Origin: Hyperoplus lanceolatus
Taxonomy: Eukaryota > Chordata > Actinopteri > Uranoscopiformes > Ammodytidae
Reading direction: 5' to 3'
Length of the DNA: 64,000 nucleotides
NCBI GenBank assembly: GCA_026929865.2
Contig: CM049408.1
Coordinates: 3,753,501-3,817,500, forward strand
Shown: positions 10,489 to 21,505 of the stretch, piece by piece
Layout: every line of letters begins with the position of its first letter
Position numbering within the stretch: position 1 is the stretch's first letter
The notes under the pieces: generated by a model
The model's database searches: none
What the model was told of the DNA's origin: nothing
The model's input: only the letters and a program-made list of their open reading frames with translations
Translations under genes and position numbers: made by a program

Positions 10489-10659
10489 TTGGCAACGTGG
10501 ATACAATTTCACGGGAGCAAACTAGACTGCAGTGTTTACTCCTAAATGAATGAGCGGTTGGTACTAACACAAAGATTACTTTGCCTCACCATCATCAGAT
10601 GAGCATTATTCATCTGAAATAGTCATTATTTACAACAACATAAACACATTACCTCATCG

Positions 10660-10830
10660 TGATCCATACTAACTGTCGTCTCATTCATTCGCTATTGTTG
10701 TTGGTTTTTATTGTCTTACACTTCTTATTGCACTGTTGGAGGAGCCCAAGACTTAAGAATTCCATTGCCAGCGGCAACTCTGTAATTGTTGTGCATATGA
10801 CAATAAAACCATCTTGAATCTTGAGTCTTT
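10660..10830 (+). mobile_element. LINE 3' tail fragment
   Basis: It contains GTTGTGCATATGACAATAAA and then CATCTTGAATCTTGAG, a frequent 3' end of fish non-LTR elements. It is absent from element C copy 2, which supports insertion into copy 1. Confidence 0.5.
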
Positions 10831-11657
10831 CGGCTCTGTGAGAGTGGTTAAGTGACAAACTTTATCAACTCATTGCAATCAGGTGTGTGTAGCACTGACT
10901 GGCATTAGTTGATGAGGTGTCACTGGCCACTCTCACTGAGCCGAAAAGAATCCGTGCCCTCACATTTTCAACACACGGACATGCACTATATTGCGCCCTA
11001 ACCATTTGACACTCGCACGCCCGGCACAAGCTAGAAAAAAGCTTTAGGACAGCGGGCGCCGTAAAAATACTACCGGTTTTGTCCAAAGGGGCCGCCAACG
11101 AACAAAGTTACTCGTAGTGGCTTTAACTCCTCAGCACTCTTTTCTTCCCTGCCTCTATAAGCTTCAGTCTGAAATTGCCATCACTGCCATTCCCATATAT
11201 AGCTTCCCGTAGTTTTGCACTGTCAGTTAGCTGACAGTGCAAGGGTCACACTGGACACCCTCCAACTCACACTGGGAAACGGGAAGATAAAATACCTGAT
11301 TAAAAAATATGAATAGCAGAAATTTGCTCGAGGGTTGGAAAACCAAATGATTTTTAGAGCACTGAGTGCAGTCTGGTCCTGGTGAGTATTCCTAAGCAGT
11401 TAAAAATCATGGCAGACAACAAAACTCTTGAAACCACTTCCGCACCCAGTCTAGCCCTGGTGTAAGATAACTGAAAGGGGTTTTGGGATGACACCTCAAC
11501 TAATCAACAGTAGTGTTCCAAATCTCTTTAAATCTCTCTCTTTGCTCTGTTGCAAAGTAGGCAATCAGCCGCAGCTTGAGATCCACCATCTGTATGCAAA
11601 TGTATTGGGCTGGTGTATTTTTTTTTATTAAAATTTACATTTTATCGTTGTTTTCAG

Positions 11658-11803
11658 AGGCCTTGCAGCAGCAGCTCCAGACGGAGACCGGTGGAGAGAC
11701 AACTGAATTCCTCTTTGCGAGTACCACCAAAAAATGGTTGGCCTATGCGCCTGAACGGCTGGGGGGGGTTGCCCGTGGGAGTGGGGAGGGGGTCAAAAAT
11801 TGA
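11658..11803 (+). pseudogene. DUF4806 gene terminal exon
   Basis: The acceptor is ttgttttcag. The frame is EALQQQLQTETGGETTEFLF, then ASTTKKWLAYAPERLGGVAR, and a TGA at 11801. The E..I..WL..AP.R.GG pattern is the usual end of DUF4806 proteins. It is phase-compatible with the exon ending at 9919. Confidence 0.6.
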
Positions 11804-11895
11804 TTTTTTTTTAAGCTTTTTGATTACAATGTTGAGGGTTAGGGTTAGCTATTAAGTTATTAATAGCTTCATGTTCATGTTAATCACCTTACCTT

Positions 11896-11918
11896 TGTGT
11901 GTGTGTGTGTGTGTGTGT
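11896..11918. repeat. (GT)n microsatellite
   Basis: About eleven uninterrupted GT units. Confidence 0.9.
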
Positions 11919-12039
11919 TTGTCTCACATTCACAGTTATTGTTATTTTTGAAAATGTAATTAAAATTAAATATCATATGTAAATCATGTCTGAAGTAAGT
12001 TTTTTGTTTGTTTAAGGAAAGGTGTTATAGGAGTTAACA

Positions 12040-12350
12040 CTAGAATCCTGTTGTACATTAATCATGATTAATTTGATATTATTTCAATGTTAAAACAGTG
12101 ATTGATATAAAGTTGAACTAACATTGTTTTATTATCTATTTTTATCTATTTCAAGGTGCAAACCTGGTTGTAAATCAACCCAAAATGTCACCCTTGATTC
12201 AATGTTAAATCAACGATTGAATTTAACTTGAAACAACATGACCAGACCTGGTCATAAATCAACCAAAACCATCAGAAAACAACATTGTTTCAATGTTAAT
12301 TAGATCAACGCATTAACCTTGATTCAATGTTTGTCTGCTATCTGGGATAG
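12040..12350. mobile_element. 3' terminal region of the DUF4806-bearing insertion (tentative)
   Basis: Degenerate repeats of AACATTGTTTCAATGTTAA and TTGATTCAATGTT end at CTGCTATCTGGG, and directly after it hAT copy J resumes (TAGGTAGGCTACTGAC). The repeated CAATGTT blocks look like subterminal transposon repeats. The matching left terminus near 5546 was not recognised. Confidence 0.4.
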
Positions 12351-13370
12351 GTAGGCTACTGACGCAAATCACACAACACGCTGATTGTGTTCAGTAAACA
12401 TGTTTATTTATCTATATTTATTAATAGCTGCTCATCAGACGTTCATTCAGCTCATTCAGGTCGCGTTGACTTAGCGTGTGCTCATGGAGTGAGACGTGGG
12501 TCTCTATCTCACTGCTTGTCTCTCTTTCTGTCACTTTCTTTCTCTCCACTCTGCACTCCCCTTCTGACAGCTAGATAAAAACTATTGCCGATCCTCCCAT
12601 CAATCGCAGATAGTAGCTTACGTTTCATTCGCCAATCGGTACAACCCTAGTACCCGCGGTTTATTAACCTGAACGCCTGCAACAATACTGTATGAAGAAA
12701 AAATTACTTTGCGCAAATTACCGCAGGTCCCGTGAGCATGGATGTAAATCTACAGTTGACTAGGCCAACATACACATACGATTTTGAAATTGCAAAAACC
12801 TCCCTTGACCTGTGGAACCAGTTTTTAAATAGTTTCTGCCAGAAGTTTTGAAAAAGAAAGTTAATGGACAGGTTGTTATTTATTGAATAAGGAATTAAAA
12901 TATGAAGAACATTCGGATTATTCTTCCCCAAAAAATATCCCATTTTTGATTTAGTCTAATTAAAATATTGTATGCTGCACCTAGACATATTTTCTAAATT
13001 GATTAAACTGTTCTTGTTACTCGATTAATCAGAAAATGTAAACCAATTGATACGGTTCTATAATTGGTTGAAAAGGTGGTAATGATGGGTTTTCAGTGAT
13101 CTCTTATATGTATTTGATGGTAAATGCAGGGGGACATTGTCTTCATTCAGACTGCTGAACATTTTTTATTTTCTGTAATTAGACAGCAGTTGTTAGCTAA
13201 AGTGCAGTGAATATTTGTTAGTCAGATTTAATGCAACCCTTTACGGAGCATACTGTAGTGTAGTTTGTCAATTTCTGTTACTGCGGTGTTGGTATTATTT
13301 TTTTCATTTCAGGTCTTAAAAAGGTCTTAAATGTCTTTAAATTTGAACTTTAGAAATGTGCAGATACCAT
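12350..13370 (+). mobile_element. hAT element J, 3' part
   Basis: It aligns with 17640-18859. Shared landmarks are GTAGGCTACTGAC, TAATAGCTGCTCAT, TTTTTAAATAGTTTCTGCCA, TTCAGACTGCTGAACATTTT and AGCATACTGTAGTGTAGTTT. It ends GTGCAGATACC. It begins exactly where the 5' part at 5026-5545 stops in the reference copy, so the two are best read as one split element. Confidence 0.7.
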
Positions 13371-13371
13371 G

Positions 13372-13640
13372 AATACAGCTAACAATCACATTCTTCTTAT
13401 TTTCCATGCAGATTTCAACAGTTAAACATTCTAATACATTTCCGATTGCAGTTGTCATTTCATCAACCACCTTGCAATTAAGGTTTATGTCCACATACAC
13501 AGCCACTCCTCCTCCAGTCTTGTTCACTCTGTTTCTGTAGTTCAGTTCATAGCCATCTAGTTCAAAGTCCACCCCCTTTTCAGGGTTGATCCAAGTTTCT
13601 GATATTGCAATTATGTTAAATGGTTGTGAAACCACAATAG
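13372..13640 (-). pseudogene. LINE endonuclease-domain fragment
   Basis: The minus-strand frame reads FNIIAISETWINPEKGVDFE, then LDGYELNYRNRVNKTGGGVA. This is the SETW...GY....R...GGGV signature of the AP endonuclease of non-LTR retrotransposons (L2/CR1 or related). About 85 residues remain, and both ends are cut by neighbouring repeats. No catalytic completeness. Confidence 0.75.
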
Positions 13641-14105
13641 GTGACACTAGTATCACACTAGGGAATGGGACTTTTTTTTTCCATTATAGATATCTTCATA
13701 CATTTCTACCAGATTAATCTTCGTATTAACAGAAATACTTTTTGTGTTACACTTTGCCTAAAATTTTTATAAAATATGCAAATGAGGCAATATCTAATTT
13801 AATATGCGTAGCCTACATAAACCCTTTAGTAGAGGTCCTGGATACGATTTGTATGCACTTTATTTAGCAAAGAATATCTCGACTGTTATAGACTAATATG
13901 ACCCCATTGAACAACATGGGATGTGTGCCAAAATCTCTATCCGGGACGAAAGTCCTGAAAATGACCACAACAGGTTACACTAGTATCACACTACATGGTG
14001 AATGGGACTTTTTTCCCCCCTTTATAGATATCCTCGTACATTTCTACACGATTAATCTTCATATTAAGAGAAACACTTTTTGTATTACAATTTGTCTAAA
14101 AAATT
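13626..14105. repeat. Repeat A, second locus
   Basis: It holds about one and a half units. GACACTAGTATCACACTA occurs at about 13642 and GTTACACTAGTATCACACTA at about 13975, a period of about 333 bp. It is the same family as 6540-8345 and again carries the ATGCAAATGAGGCAATATCT block. Confidence 0.65.
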
Positions 14106-14320
14106 TGGTCAGACAGCAGTGTTTGTAGAGGGAGACTCCTCAGGCTTCACTGCAAAAAGGATCGTATCAACAGCAATAATCATCTACAATGACTCCCTTA
14201 AGATAGTCCAGCCTTTTCGTTACTGAAACTGAAACAATACAACACCCCTTTCCCTTTGGGATGAATGAAGTCAGTATCTATCTATAAATATAAATATAAC
14301 TAACTGATTATATCACCAAC
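14105..14320 (+). mobile_element. LINE 3' end with TATC-type tail
   Basis: A short coding-like stretch (CATCTACAATGACTCCCTTA, reading YNDSL) is followed by CCCTTTGGGATGAATGAAGT and then ATCTATCTATAAATATAAAT. This is a common 3' terminus of fish non-LTR retrotransposons. Confidence 0.5.
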
Positions 14321-14844
14321 AGCCTGAGCCCCCTAACCATAGTACGTAATACTTGCCATCTGGGTAAAAGCTTGTCAAATGAGTTACATGAACACTATTG
14401 GTGTAAAATGTCACACTTTAGAAAGTGAAAATGAATTAGTAGTCACACTTACAAGTTCTGATATTCTTCTAATTTATATAAAATTAAATTACATTAAAAT
14501 GAAATAATTTTTTTGCGATCAAATTTGTATTAAAAAAAAACAGGCAAAAGTGCGATATATTCTGTGGTTAAATAATAATAATCTACAGAAAAACACACCT
14601 TTTCCACTGCATACACACCTGTGAATACAGATACCTTAAAAAAAATAGACATTAGAATAAGGACATCTAGGGAAATGTCCCAAAGGTTACAAGCACCCAG
14701 CCAGCGTAAACAACAAAATAATAGATCCCTCACATGTCAAAACAGTTGAATTGAATTACTCTTTATTTTTTTGTGTTTGTGAACCATCGTCTTTAAAACA
14801 TTCCGATATAATTTTCCTGTATTGATAAAGGTTCAACGGCGATC

Positions 14845-15265
14845 TGAGCAGACCGGGGTGGGTTGCATCACAGCCCACCCTGGCTTTGAACCGGTGGCCT
14901 TAAATCCCAATGTCCTCCAGGCTGTATATGGGACGTATTTACAATTGTTTGGGGAAATCGAACAGCCTGTCTTGAACATGTCAGTTGTAGGAATAATTAA
15001 CAGGATGATTCATTTTAGCCTCGATTAAAAAAAAAAAATCACATTTTGTCAGATGGCCAAAACACTATGGTAAATTCACATATACCTTTACCTCTCGTCC
15101 AGTTGTTAAAGACATCTGGCATACCGCAACATCGTCAGATGGTGCTGGAGATACCTGGGCCAGCACATCCGTGTCGTGTTACCGTCCTGCGCAGTGAGGA
15201 GAGTGAGAGAGGACTTTCCTGAGGATGGAAGCTATCGAGGCTTCCTTCCTCCCCTTGATTTTTAA
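14845..15265 (+). pseudogene. P2X7-like intracellular-domain gene fragment
   Basis: Exon-like segment one (about 14845-14985) encodes CITAHPGFEPVALNPNVLQA, then YGTYLQLFGEIE. Segment two (15113-15265, stop TAA at 15263) encodes HLAYRNIVRWCWRYLGQHIR, then VVLPSCAVRRVREDFP and YRGF. This is the conserved cysteine/histidine-rich C-terminal domain of P2X7 receptors, seen alone in many fish transposon-like genes. No channel portion is visible. A polypyrimidine-AG lies before segment two. It is probably a mobile-element-carried domain. Confidence 0.65.
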
Positions 15266-15269
15266 AATA

Positions 15270-16018
15270 AAAAAACTCAAGTCCAGCGGCTTTGTTTCAT
15301 CTGATTTTATTAATCAAAGTCACAGAACAAAGAATAGAACACATATAAGTCAATATCTGATTACGTCATCATATTTACATTTAACACCGAATGGTGATTT
15401 CCCAAGTCAATAAGCTAAAACATGATCATAATTCCTCCCTCCTCATAATTCTGTCCAGTTATACAATCACTTGAATATACTGTACACCAGGCCCCCAGGA
15501 CTGTGCCTTTTCCGAGCAGCCAGCATGGCCAGGTGGCCACGCCTGGTATTACACGCATTGGACTGTCCGTAAAACAAAATGGAGATCATAGAGGTCCAGC
15601 CCCATTCATCCCCAATACAATTTCGTCAAACAAGAATGTATCTCCGCTAAATTTTTCTGGATATCAATCAAAGGCTCATACTTTTCTTTAGACCATGTAC
15701 TAATAGTATGGAAGTTTTCGCTTTTCAAAACGTCACCGAAAGCGTTTTATAGCCGCTTTATTTTCAGTTTTAGCCGTTAGGCGTGCAGCCGCTAAAAGGA
15801 GTCGTAGTGAAACAACCGTTGCTTCGGCTGGCCCGGCCTCCGATGGCGGGAGGAATCTTCGTTTATCACTATATTACTTTACAACGACGGGGTGTAATTT
15901 AAAGATTACATATAGGGAATCATCGGGATCAGTAATTTATACTTCCATGGTCGATAAACAAAGCAACTGTGCTCGTCCCGCTTAGCTTAATGCACGGACA
16001 TATTATAACGTCACACTG
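15270..16018. other. Unassigned stretch with CpG-rich part
   Basis: No recognisable coding sequence is seen. Bases 15720-15860 are richer in CpG (GAAAGCGTTTTATAGCCGC, TTAGCCGTTAGGCGTGCAGC) and could be a promoter remnant or the start of an unrecognised element. Confidence 0.3.
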
Positions 16019-17018
16019 CTGGAGAACAGTGTTGTGCCTGAACGCGTTCAATGAACGTTCGTTCATGAACTCGTTCATATTGGGGGCGAACGTGAACTGA
16101 ACGTATGTACTTCTGCCTCATGAACGTTTTTGCGAACGCGCTCATTCTGGCGTTTGTGAACGGCGCTCTGACAGTCGTTCATCGAGTGCCAGATTTCCAT
16201 AGAAAACCCCCGCTAAAAGACATCGTAAACAGTCCTTAATATGCAGCTGAAAAACACCCAATCTGGCAACACATGCCACCACAGCGTCGCACCGCCGCTG
16301 CGTCATCAAAATGCGAAACACCGCGGGAAAAAAACAAAAACAAATGAATGCAGCAGCGCTTACTCAGACCCATGACTCAGTCCATGGACCTAGCCTCAGG
16401 TTCTACCTCTTCTTCGTATGACTGTTACCTACCTCAGATTGTATTTGTGTTAAGAAGTATGTCAACACATCTTCTGGACTTTGTTGTTAACAGTAGGCCC
16501 TATACTGCATACTGCTGTTTAGAATGGTCTCCTTGAGGGTTTTACTATTTTAAATTGTAGGTTAATTTGTTTGTACAGTAGAACCTGCCTGGTATATTTT
16601 TCAGTATTGCTTTATTTGAATGAAATTTCATGTGAATTGTTTCCAGGTTTGGAAAATTATAAAAATGGAAAAACTTTTGCACCTTAACCGTTTTTGTTTG
16701 AATAATTCTTCATTAAAAAGACCATTCAAACAGCAACTTTTTCCTCATGTTTTTGAGAATATACTGTAGGGGTAAAAGCTGCAGCTGGCTTCTAGTGTGA
16801 ACTGAATGTTATTGAAATAATTTATGTCTGTGGTTCTATATGGTATGTGGCAATTATTTAGAAAAATAGCAGCCTGCAGCAACATATTGAAAAAAAAGAA
16901 CTATGAACTAGTTCATTTTTGAACTGTGAACTTAGTTCAGAATTTTGAATTATGAACTATGAACTGAACTTTGTACTAGTTCACGTTGAAAAAGAACTTT
17001 CCCAACACTGCTGGAGAA
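16019..17018. mobile_element. Non-autonomous hAT element with perfect 8-bp TSD
   Basis: The element is 16027-17010. The left end is CAGTGTTGTGCCTGAACGCG and the right end, reverse-complemented, is CAGTGTTGGGAAAGTTCTTT. CTGGAGAA flanks both sides (16019-16026, 17011-17018). Subterminal GAACGTTCGTTCATGAAC-type and AACTATGAACT-type palindromic repeats are dense. No transposase is seen. Confidence 0.92.
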
Positions 17019-17169
17019 TGAGTAACGTCAGTGAAACGTACCCTGCGTGTCATGCTTTAGGGGCGTGTTCGGCACCCATGAAGCAGAAAGTCACTTTGTT
17101 GTTGCTTCCCTGCGCCAATGAGCAGCTTTCATAGGAATGAATGGGTGCCATGTTTTAATACGGTGTCCA

Positions 17170-18859
17170 CAGGGTGTCCGCAGAAGTCTTAAATTCATGT
17201 ATCTAAAATTAAGGCCTTAAAAAGTCTTAAATTCATTAAAAATGTGATATGCTGGTCTTAAATCTTACTCAAAGGTCTTAAATTTGTCGGGGCAGGACTA
17301 TTCTGTGTTATATATATTTTTTCTTCCGCGACTTTCTGAAAAGGAGATGTAGAGAGGCTACTTTCTAACTAACTGCTCATATAAAAGTCCGACACTACGC
17401 TAGAGGCCGTGTGTGGCTGTGATCCGCATATAAACGTAGCATAGAAGAAGAATGTGTCCCCTGCCTCCGAATTTAAAGTCGGTCGCGTGAAAGCAAGAAA
17501 AGGGAGAACGACCCAGTGAAATGCATGCCCAGCTTTTATAAATTCAGTGAGAGGTGGACGACAAACATCATGGCTGGCTTTATTCACCCCGCGACCACAC
17601 TGCCGCTACTCCGTAGGTGTGCAATCACCCGCCCGCTGGCGATGTAGGTAGGCTACTGACAAATCACACAGAAACAAACAGATTAATTGTGTTTAGTAAA
17701 AAATGTTATGTATCTATATTTATTAATTAATAGCTGCTCATTAGACGATCATTCGGGTCGCGTTGCCGTTAGCTCACAGAGTGAGATGCGAGTCTCTGCT
17801 TCTCTCTCTGTCTGTCGCTTTCTTTCTCTCCGTTCTGCCCTCCCTCTCTGACGGCTAGTTAAGAACTATTGCCTATCGTCCCGTCAATCGCAGACAGTAG
17901 CCTACATTTCCATCACCATTCGGTACAACCCTAATACCCGCAGTTTATTAACCTGGCTGCCTGCAACAATATGAAGAAAATAAAACATTTCGCAAATTAC
18001 CGCAGGTCCCGTGGGCATCCTCCAGTTATGCAAACCTGTATACAGTAGCCTATGCTATGCCTACTTTACAGTAGCCTATTTCCCGATTTTGAAAGTGCAA
18101 AAACATTCACCTGTGGAACCAATTTTTAAATAGTTTCTGCCATAAGTTCGGAAAAATAAAATTAATGGACGAGTTTATTGTTTATTGAATAAGTAGGCTA
18201 ATTCAAATTTGAAGGACATGCTTCCCCATAAATTACCAGATGTTTGTATTTCATTCTAATACTGCATGCTGCAGCTAACATATTTTCTTTATTGATTAAA
18301 CTGTTCTTGTGACTCGATTAATCAGAAAATGTCAATCAATTGATACAGCTCTAAAATAGGTCGAATAGGTGGTAATGATGGGTTTTCACATTGCCTTTAC
18401 AGTGATCTTTTATTTATTTGATGGTAAATGCGGAGGGACATTGTCTTCATTCAGACTGCTGAACATTTTTTATTTTCTGTAATTAGTGCATTGAATATTT
18501 GATATTCAAACTTAATAAACCTCTACAGAGCATACTGTAGTGTAGTTTGTAGATTTATGTTGCCAAGGTATTGGTGTTCATTAGAGGTCTTAAAATGTGC
18601 AGAGACCCTGAGAGAGGCTACTTTCTTCCTAGCTTCTGATATAAATGAGTATCACTTTATGTTCAATAAACAGACAAAAAGTAAACTTGAATGTGTCTCA
18701 TTGAGTGACACACAACCTATGCTTGGGTTGTAATACAGCTGGACCCCCCAAATATCGCCTATATGTATTGTGTTTTAGGTCTTAAATTTAATTCAAGGTG
18801 GTATTAAAAAGGTCTTAAAAAGTTTTAAATTTGACATGCTGAAACCTGCAGATACCCTG
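17170..18859 (+). mobile_element. hAT element J, fuller copy
   Basis: The left end is CAGGGTGTCCGCAGAAGTCT and the right end, reverse-complemented, is CAGGGTATCTGCAGGTTTCA. Subterminal AGGTCTTAAA repeats lie at both ends. Flanking 8-mers (GGTGTCCA and TTGAAGAA) do not match, so the copy may have lost its target duplication. It abuts hAT transposase coding at 18860. Internally there is no transposase frame of its own. Confidence 0.75.
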
Positions 18860-20326
18860 TTGAAGAAGAACAAAAATATCTGCTGCAAGGAAACTGCCAT
18901 GCCCATATTGTGCACAACACAGTGAAGCATGCTCTTGACCAGCTCACTAAAGATGTGGAACATGTTGTGCTGAAGGTCTATGCCTTCTTTTCCACATCTG
19001 CCAAACGAAGAGAATCACTCAAAGAGTTTTGTAGGTTTTGTGATGTTGAGTTCCAGGAAATTCTGTGACATGTCACAACCAGGTGGCTCTCCCTTAATCC
19101 AGCCATCACCCGGCTAATGCAAACCTGGATTGCACTGAAATCGTACTTCATCAGCCTGGGGGAGGAGTGTCCCAAACAACTTCGAGCATTGTTAACGCTC
19201 AGTGAGAACTCAACTGAGGAAGATGGAGACATTGTGGAGGTTTACCTTCTTTTCTGCAATAATATCCTCTCTCTCTTTGAGGAAGTTGTAAAGAAGCTGG
19301 AGAGTGATGAAACCACCTGTGTTGAGTTATATTCCATCATGGATAACTTCAAACAAAAGCTCACACAGAGACGAGATGACCAGTTCTATGGTTACTTAAC
19401 TAAAGTGAAGCTGCAGCGTCTCCGTCCACGTGATGCAGACATGGCAAGGGCAGATTTTACTGCATTTCTCAACACAGCACTCTCATATGTTGAGAAATGG
19501 TTCAACTTTTCCGAAGACAACTGGTTGTTCTCACTGCAACCTCTCTCTCTTGCACCATGACATTTAGTGACATTGAGAGGGTGACCACCAAGCTCAACCT
19601 CATCCATAAAGTCAACATGGATGAACTTTAAGATGAATGCTCCACAGCTACTTGGCTCTCTTTCAAGTAGCTGACCTGCCTAACATGCTGTCTATCACCA
19701 GCCACATCCTGAGCATACCAGCATCCACTGGATATGTGGAAAGGATCTTCTCCAGAATGGCCAACAAATGGAGTGACTGCAGGAACAGGTGCTCCACAGA
19801 GCTCATGAGAAGTGAGCTCCTGATCACTCTCAACTTTGAGCAGTCCTGTTCAGAGTTTTGCAACAGCGCTTTTGAAAGACAAAGAGTTACTCAGTGCTGC
19901 AAGGAGTAATAAGAAGTACACCTGGAAAAAGAAGTAACAGTTTTGAGGGGTAATGTTGAGGGAAGGAGTTATGTTTTGCACTGTTTTTTTTTCGTACAAA
20001 TGTTGAAAGAGAGTCCCTATAGTTATGCACTTAAAAAGTTACATGAAGTTCTCAGTTTATTTAGTTTATATTTTAAAAGTTCATTGTTGCACACGCCACG
20101 CAAAGAGATTTCATTCAAGATTTAATTGACTGCACTTTATAAGATAATGTTAATTGGTAATAAAGCATTTCAAGCTTTAAGTATGACTAATTGCTTTCTT
20201 GATCAACCCTTTACTAAAAACACCAGCACAAAATAAAACATACCACTGCTGGGGGCGCCCCGCCCCACAGGAGTCGGGCCTGTGGTGGGCGTCCCTTATT
20301 TTCATTTCTGAAAGGTGGCAACCCTA
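18860..20326 (+). mobile_element. hAT element with decayed transposase; right terminus present
   Basis: Transposase coding (see the separate entry) is followed by a 3' region that ends GGTGGCAACCCTA. Its reverse complement is TAGGGTTGCCACCTTTCAGA, a hAT-type terminus. The left half, including the N-terminal part of the transposase, is not found next to it. Confidence 0.65.
18872..19910 (+). pseudogene. hAT transposase, C-terminal half, multiply broken
   Basis: The frame reads LQGNCHAHIVHNTVKHALDQ and, after an in-frame TGA (19066-19068, where family members have Arg, a likely CpG decay), HVTTRWLSLNPAITRL. Frame shifts follow near 19557 and 19670. The end shows the hAT dimerisation domain: SIPASTGYVERIFSRMANKW, then MRSELL. 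It resembles the KIAA1586/ZMYM-like hAT proteins common in fish. It cannot encode an active transposase. Confidence 0.8.
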
Positions 20327-20403
20327 GCGGTAACTAATGCTACTGAACAACACATTTTAGGGGGGAACACTTAGTTCAATGTGTGTGTAATTTTATTTAA
20401 GAA

Positions 20404-20880
20404 AAATACTGCCAAGAGTCATCATTGTTCAGCCAGCTGAAAAGACCATGCGAAGTGAATACGTTACAGAACAGAGAGGTGACATGAGGTAAGACCTTTA
20501 AAATGTACTCATACTCAATATGACATTGCCTGGAAACCCATCTATTGTATCTGTAAGAGTTCTACATGTTCAACAGACCTGCAGACTCCCCCCCCCCTCG
20601 AATCTGGATAGGCACTGCTCTGATGATCTGTATGGATCTCTATGGACCAACACTGACTCAATGTGCTTGTGTAGTCCCCAGGGTATGCATCTCAAGATGA
20701 CCAGCCTGGAGGCTATGAATAAGAGGGATCTCTTGTTTGAACCGGCCAGTGTAATCACACCCTGTCATAGAGACCTCGACATTGAGTCGCTAAGTGACAT
20801 TGACATAGCAGACTGTGGTTTGGTCTGTAACATCAAGGGCATCCGACCACTTGCTCAGAACCCCTTGCATGTAGAAGGTA
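20404..20880 (+). pseudogene. Exon-like ORFs of unknown identity before the pogo-like gene
   Basis: A short segment ending MRSEYVTEQRGDMR at a GTAAGA donor (about 20491) is followed by 20577-20878. The second segment has an acceptor (ttcaacag) and a donor-like GTAATC, and an open frame of 100 codons: RHCSDDLYGSLWTNTDSMCL, later DLDIESLSDIDIADCGL. I do not recognise the protein. It may be the 5' part of the pogo-like gene or a separate exon. Confidence 0.35.
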
Positions 20881-21505
20881 ATCAATATTAAACTCCCATC
20901 TACAGAATCTCTTCATTCACACTTATTCCTTAAACATGATTCAAACACTGACTATACCTTTAATTCCTCAGTATTTTTCTTCTAGGCTTTTACACAATGG
21001 GTTTATAACAAAATACTTGTTACCCTAAAAAAGTGTGAAGGGTAAGTTATAGTTTAGATTGTTTTTAGCAAGCTAATTAGTTGTCAGATGGTTGTTGGCC
21101 TTGATGCTAGCAAAAAAAATACAGTTGGGGTTGGTCGTCACATTTTTTGGGGGGGTTGTTTGTCACATAATATCCAAAGGGTGTAGCCAGGAAAGAAAAG
21201 AAAATGTCAAGCTGTATCCTCACTGACACCCCAGAGAAGGAGAGAATTGAGCAGGAAAGGCAGCTAGCATGCAAAAGAGAAAAAGGGTAACAAAATCAAA
21301 ACGACCCAGTGCATTCCAAACTAGACCAGTTGCCAAGGCTACTGCACCCCAGGGCCGGGTTGCACCAACTAGGCGTAAGTCTGGTCTTAACTACGCCTGG
21401 TCGTAACTTGGCGTTCTAAGTCCGACCTAACCGTTACGCCGGTTGCACCAACTGGGCTTGGCGTTCTTTTCACTAAGACTAGGCGTAAATCCTACACCTG
21501 GTCAG

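Larger units (their letters stand above)
10131..11126. mobile_element. TTAA-flanked element C, copy 1
   Basis: The left end is TTAAAGCAGCTACGAGTAAC and the right end, reverse-complemented, is TTAAAGCCACTACGAGTAAC. TTAA at both borders (10131-10134, 11123-11126) fits piggyBac- or Kolobok-type target duplications. A second, shorter copy lies at 32135-32783. This copy carries an extra LINE tail at about 10660-10830 and a poly-A/poly-G block. No transposase frame is visible. Confidence 0.75.
5649..11803 (+). pseudogene. DUF4806-type transposon gene (multi-exon, composite)
   Basis: A string of exons with good splice signals can be read: 5649-5746, 5956-5985, 6253-6294, 6427-6453, 8632-8664, 8948-8974, 9068-9097, 9387 to about 9638, 9746-9919 and 11658-11803. 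The second-last large exon carries the DUF4806 signature (RGGTIEGRIRRMLATAL, then QFNWAGKK). The last ends with KKWLAYAPERLGG and a TGA at 11801. DUF4806 proteins in fish are transposon-associated and of unknown biochemical role. No ATG exon was found upstream, exon 8 has an in-frame TGA, and the introns are loaded with other transposons. It is therefore probably a dead copy, although splice sites are well kept. This gene appears to sit inside an insertion that splits hAT copy J. Confidence 0.65.

Noticed and set aside
10298-10570. Proline-rich minus ORF
   Set aside because: It is the translation of the poly-G and poly-A tract; low complexity.
10131-11126. Element C as a piggyBac gene
   Set aside because: TTAA borders alone do not show piggyBac; no transposase is present, so only the TTAA class is claimed.
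15480-15720. Possible coding exon on the minus strand
   Set aside because: Frames contain stops and no motif was recognised.
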